Notes under the pieces: model-generated
The model's input: the letters and a program-made list of their open reading frames with translations, nothing else
Databases searched by the model: none
Told to the model about the DNA's origin: nothing
Program-made: the position numbers and the translations under genes
Origin: Klebsiella electrica
GTDB lineage: Bacteria; Pseudomonadota; Gammaproteobacteria; Enterobacterales; Enterobacteriaceae
Direction of reading: 5' to 3'
DNA: 64,000 nt
NCBI RefSeq assembly: GCF_006711645.1
Contig: NZ_CP041247.1
Coordinates: 434,001 to 498,000 of the forward strand
Shown: positions 61,036 through 64,000 of the stretch, piece by piece
Position numbering within the stretch: the first letter of the stretch is position 1
How the letters are laid out: every line of letters begins with the position of its first letter

Positions 61036-61128
61036 TCAGTGAACCTCCCCAGGCTCTACGGGACACCCTCCGATACCGATTGCGCACGGGCACAGAAAGA
61101 GCATGGCGACGGGGTTTGCACCTCGCAT
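61036..61128 (-). CDS. Possible leader ORF upstream of gltB
   Basis: A 30-codon frame, ATG at 61128 with GAGGG just before it, reading [18 protein letters not shown] then [12 protein letters not shown], stop TGA. The stop ends one base before the gltB ATG. Codon 9 is an alternative ATG. I recognise no product. The nucleotides look like the E. coli gltB leader that was once read as an N-terminal extension of GltB, but here that frame stops. Expression is unproven. Confidence 0.35.
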   Translation of the reverse strand: MRGANPVAMLFLCPCAIGIGGCPVEPGEVH

Positions 61129-61211
61129 TCGCCCTCTTTAAATCCTTTTCGCATCGGTACGCAAGTTTGAGGACTTGCTGTAAGAGGGAATCTCAATTAC
61201 TGCATAAATAT

Positions 61212-61271
61212 GATGAGCAGAGTGCTCATCCAGAAAGCTTCCAGCGGATTCCCAACTTATCGGGAATCCGC
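61212..61271 (-). promoter_or_regulatory. Two perfect hairpins in the gltB leader
   Basis: First, GCGGATTCCC with GGGAATCCGC (61244-61253, 61262-61271), loop eight; second, GATGAGCA with TGCTCATC (61212-61219, 61223-61230), loop three. They lie about 180-240 bases before the gltB ATG in minus-strand orientation. Neither is followed by a T-run. They may be RNA structures or paired protein sites for Lrp/IHF-type regulators of gltBD. Confidence 0.55.
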
Positions 61272-61393
61272 ACTTACGTCAAATGGCAATCTTATTTATG
61301 CAAAAATGTGCTATACAGCGTTTAACATAATGATTATTAAAATAATAGTTGCGTTTTAAGCGGTGCTGAAACGTAGCGGAAAGCATAATCTAG

Positions 61394-61409
61394 TGTGATC
61401 TGTCTCACT
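61394..61409. promoter_or_regulatory. CRP-like site upstream of gltB
   Basis: TGTGA, six bases, TCACT: one mismatch from the CRP core. It lies about 360 bases before gltB and 300 before yhcC. CRP is known to affect gltBD in E. coli; its use here is inferred. The rest of the 672-base gltB-yhcC gap is AT-rich (61310-61350, 61560-61600), fitting Lrp/IHF control, with no other gene. Confidence 0.4.
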
Positions 61410-61706
61410 ATATCGATAGCGTAACATTATCGTTCTGTGCTGAACTGCCCGTTTATCGCAGAGTATTTATCTGCTTGTTTCCTTTGAGGTGGCAAATAAC
61501 ACTGTTTTTTGCCCTGATGAAGATAATGGCAAACTTGAGGTTAAGTATAAGGAAAACTCATCACAGAGTGAGTGAATGAAATTGCAGTTATCTTGAGTGT
61601 TTATGCAATGAGCTGAACGGCCGCGCTGACGATTGATCCAGGTCATCGCCGTCGGTGGCTAAAAATGGCAGGCTTGGCCCCTTTCTTCAGGCCGGTCTAT
61701 CAGATT

Positions 61707-62642
61707 ATGCAGTTACAAAAATTAGTCAATATGTTTGGTGGGGATCTTTCGCGGCGCTATGGCGAAAAGGTCCATAAACTGACGCTGCATGGCGGGTTTA
61801 GCTGCCCGAATCGCGATGGCACCCTCGGCCGCGGAGGCTGCACGTTTTGCAACGTCGCCTCTTTTGCTGACGAAGAGCAGCAGCACCACTCCATTGCTGA
61901 ACAGCTGGCGCACCAGGCGCAGCGGGTTAATCGCGCAAAGCGCTATCTGGCTTATTTTCAGGCTTACACCAGTACCTTTGCCGAAGTTCAGGTGCTGCGC
62001 GCGATGTATCAGCAGGCGGTCAGTCAGGCCAGTATCGTTGGGCTGTGCGTGGGGACTCGTCCTGACTGCGTTCCGGAGGCGGTATTAGATCTGCTCAGCG
62101 GCTATCGGGAACAGGGCTACGAAGTGTGGCTGGAGCTTGGCTTACAGACCGCGCATGACAAAACGCTGCGGCGGATTAATCGCGGTCATGATTTTGCCTG
62201 TTATCAGCGCACGACCCGTCTGGCGCGAGAGCGCGGGCTGAAGGTCTGCACACATTTGATTGTCGGGTTACCGGGCGAGGCGCAGAGCCATTGCCTGCAA
62301 ATGCTGGAACAGGTTGTGGATACCGGCGTGGATGGCATCAAACTGCATCCGCTGCATATTGTCACCGGCAGTACGATGGCCAAAGCCTGGCAGGCGGGGC
62401 GGTTGACGGCGATTGCGCTGGATGAGTATACGGTCACGGTCGGGGAGATGATTCGCCACACCCCGCCTGAGGTTATCTATCACCGTATTTCCGCCAGCGC
62501 CCGGCGTCCGACGCTACTGGCCCCCCTGTGGTGCGAGAACCGCTGGACCGGGATGGTTGAACTGGACCGCTATCTCAATCAACACGGCGTGCAGGGCTCG
62601 GCGCTGGGACGAGCCTGGGTACCGCGCGCGGTTTTAGAGTAG
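61707..62642 (+). CDS. yhcC: Radical SAM protein YhcC
   Basis: A 311-residue radical SAM enzyme (TIGR01212-type). Cluster cysteines Cys33, Cys45 and Cys48 are in FSCPNRDG and GGCTFCNVASF; the barrel continues with LCVGTRPDCVP and ELGLQTAHD. The substrate is not known. I start it at MQLQKLVNMFGG, matching E. coli; an in-frame ATG 14 codons upstream has no homologous extension. It is divergent from gltB and 84 bases before arcB. Confidence 0.92.
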   Translation: MQLQKLVNMFGGDLSRRYGEKVHKLTLHGGFSCPNRDGTLGRGGCTFCNVASFADEEQQHHSIAEQLAHQAQRVNRAKRYLAYFQAYTSTFAEVQVLRAMYQQAVSQASIVGLCVGTRPDCVPEAVLDLLSGYREQGYEVWLELGLQTAHDKTLRRINRGHDFACYQRTTRLARERGLKVCTHLIVGLPGEAQSHCLQMLEQVVDTGVDGIKLHPLHIVTGSTMAKAWQAGRLTAIALDEYTVTVGEMIRHTPPEVIYHRISASARRPTLLAPLWCENRWTGMVELDRYLNQHGVQGSALGRAWVPRAVLE

Positions 62643-62726
62643 TGGCGCCCGCATTTTTCGCACAACTTACAGCGTATTGCTCAGAATTGAGTATTATTGT
62701 GCGGAGTTGTCGCGAAGGAATCCCTT

Positions 62727-64000
62727 ATGAAGCAAATTCGTATGCTGGCGCAGTACTATGTCGACCTGATGATGAAGCTGGGTCTGGTGCGTTTTTCCAT
62801 GCTGCTCGCCCTCGCCCTGGTGGTGCTGGCGATTGTGGTACAGATGGCCGTCACGATGGTTCTGCATGGCCAGGTTGAGAGCATCGACGTTATCCGCTCT
62901 ATCTTCTTTGGTCTGCTGATAACCCCCTGGGCGGTCTACTTTTTGTCGGTGGTGGTGGAGCAACTGGAAGAGTCGCGGCAGCGTCTTACCCGGCTGGTGG
63001 AAAAACTCGAGGAGATGCGTGAGCGCGACCTGCAGCTTAACGTGCAGCTCAAAGATAATATCGCGCAGCTCAATCAGGAGATTGGCGAACGTGAGAAAGC
63101 GGAAGCTGAGCGCGAGACGACGCTGGAACAGCTGAAAATTGAGATGAAAGAGCGCGAAGAGACGCAAATTCAGCTGGAGCAGCAATCCTCCTTCCTCCGT
63201 TCTTTCCTTGATGCCTCGCCGGATCTGGTATTCTATCGCAATGAAGACAAAGAGTTTTCTGGCTGCAACCGGGCAATGGAACTGCTGACCGGGAAAAGCG
63301 AAAAGCAGCTTATCCACCTGAAACCTCAGGATGTCTATAACGAAGAAGCGGCGGTTAAAGTGCTGGAGACTGACGAAAAAGTTTTCCGCCATAATGTATC
63401 GCTGACCTACGAGCAGTGGCTGGATTATCCGGACGGGCGTAAAGCCTGTTTTGAAATCCGCAAGGTTCCTTACTATGACCGCGTCGGCAAGCGCCGTGGA
63501 CTGATGGGCTTTGGCCGCGATATTACCGAACGTAAGCGCTACCAGGATGCGCTGGAGCGCGCCAGCCGTGATAAGACCACCTTCATCTCAACGATCAGCC
63601 ACGAACTGCGCACGCCGCTTAACGGCATCGTGGGACTGAGCCGTATCTTGCTGGATACCGAGCTGAGCGGCGAGCAGGAAAAATACCTCAAAACCATCCA
63701 TGTCTCCGCGGTGACGCTGGGGAATATCTTCAACGATATTATCGACATGGATAAAATGGAGCGCCGTAAAGTCCAGCTGGATAACCAGCAGGTCGATTTC
63801 ACCGGTTTCCTTGCCGATCTGGAAAACCTCTCCGGCCTGCAGGCGCAGCAGAAAGGTCTGCGCTTCCTCCTGGAACCGACGCTGCCGCTGCCACATAAAG
63901 TGGTGACCGACGGGACGCGTCTGCGGCAGATTTTGTGGAACCTCATCAGTAATGCGGTGAAATTCACGCCGCAGGGGGGAAATGTCACCGTCCGCGTTCG
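62727..64000 (+). CDS. arcB: Aerobic respiration sensor histidine kinase ArcB (5' part)
   Basis: The first 424 codons are in the window; the gene runs off the right edge. Two TM helices (about 23-47 and 58-77), a leucine-rich coiled coil (79-150), a PAS domain (about 153-270) and the phospho-acceptor His292 in STISHELRTPLNGIVG, followed by the start of the ATPase domain (N box LWNLISNAVKF). The receiver and HPt domains are outside. ArcB senses quinone redox state and phosphorylates ArcA. Start at 62727 preceded by AAGGAA. Confidence 0.98.
   Translation, partial: MKQIRMLAQYYVDLMMKLGLVRFSMLLALALVVLAIVVQMAVTMVLHGQVESIDVIRSIFFGLLITPWAVYFLSVVVEQLEESRQRLTRLVEKLEEMRERDLQLNVQLKDNIAQLNQEIGEREKAEAERETTLEQLKIEMKEREETQIQLEQQSSFLRSFLDASPDLVFYRNEDKEFSGCNRAMELLTGKSEKQLIHLKPQDVYNEEAAVKVLETDEKVFRHNVSLTYEQWLDYPDGRKACFEIRKVPYYDRVGKRRGLMGFGRDITERKRYQDALERASRDKTTFISTISHELRTPLNGIVGLSRILLDTELSGEQEKYLKTIHVSAVTLGNIFNDIIDMDKMERRKVQLDNQQVDFTGFLADLENLSGLQAQQKGLRFLLEPTLPLPHKVVTDGTRLRQILWNLISNAVKFTPQGGNVTVRV

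Overview
This window looks like chromosome from a gamma-proteobacterium of the Enterobacteriaceae, most likely the Klebsiella/Raoultella group. Nearly every protein is a close match to the Escherichia coli product as I remember it, and gene order follows the E. coli rpoA-to-arcB segment (inverted in this view). Three points favour Klebsiella over Escherichia: a type II dehydroquinase (aroQ) directly before accBC, msrPQ next to it, and a 16S-23S spacer without tRNA genes. The 16S sequence also reads like Klebsiella, perhaps K. aerogenes, but I could not run a comparison, so the species is open.

Layout. 1-2300: end of the ribosomal alpha operon (rpoA, rplQ), then yhdN, zntR and the ribosome-rescue gene arfA, facing mscL. 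2300-6500 (minus): def-fmt-rsmB-trkA, covering formyl-Met handling, 16S methylation and K+ uptake. 6600-11000: dprA-smg-yrdD-tsaC-aroE-yrdB, facing yrdA. 11100-16985: a complete rRNA operon (P1, P2, 16S, 23S, 5S, tRNA-Thr, second 5S, two terminators). 17000-22400 (minus): yhdV, a gene-poor gap, dusB-fis, prmA, yhdT-panF. 22485-27670 (minus): acuI, msrPQ, aroQ-accB-accC. 27890-40250 (plus): csrD, mreBCD-maf-rng-yhdP-tldD (cell shape, RNA turnover, envelope lipid transport). 40300-44500: aaeR and the aaeXAB aromatic-acid efflux operon. 44600-46500: yhcO, two tandem YhcN-type genes, argR. 46850-54820: mdh, degS, degQ, zapG, zapE, rplM-rpsI, sspAB. 55100-64000: gltBD (glutamate synthase), yhcC and the first third of arcB.

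The genes are overwhelmingly housekeeping. There is no prophage, insertion sequence, CRISPR array, defence island or secondary-metabolite cluster that I can see, and I do not claim a new multi-gene system. The interesting signals are small and mostly RNA- or operator-level: a hairpin that encloses the msrP ribosome-binding site, a 30-codon upstream ORF ending one base before gltB plus two perfect hairpins in the same leader, a perfect CRP-type palindrome between the two rRNA promoters, a compensatory base-pair change between the two 5S genes, a palindromic element in the 23S-5S spacer, the arfA internal hairpin, and several hairpins inside operons.

Comparisons with E. coli are from memory, not from a search; coordinates, motifs and repeats were read directly from the sequence.
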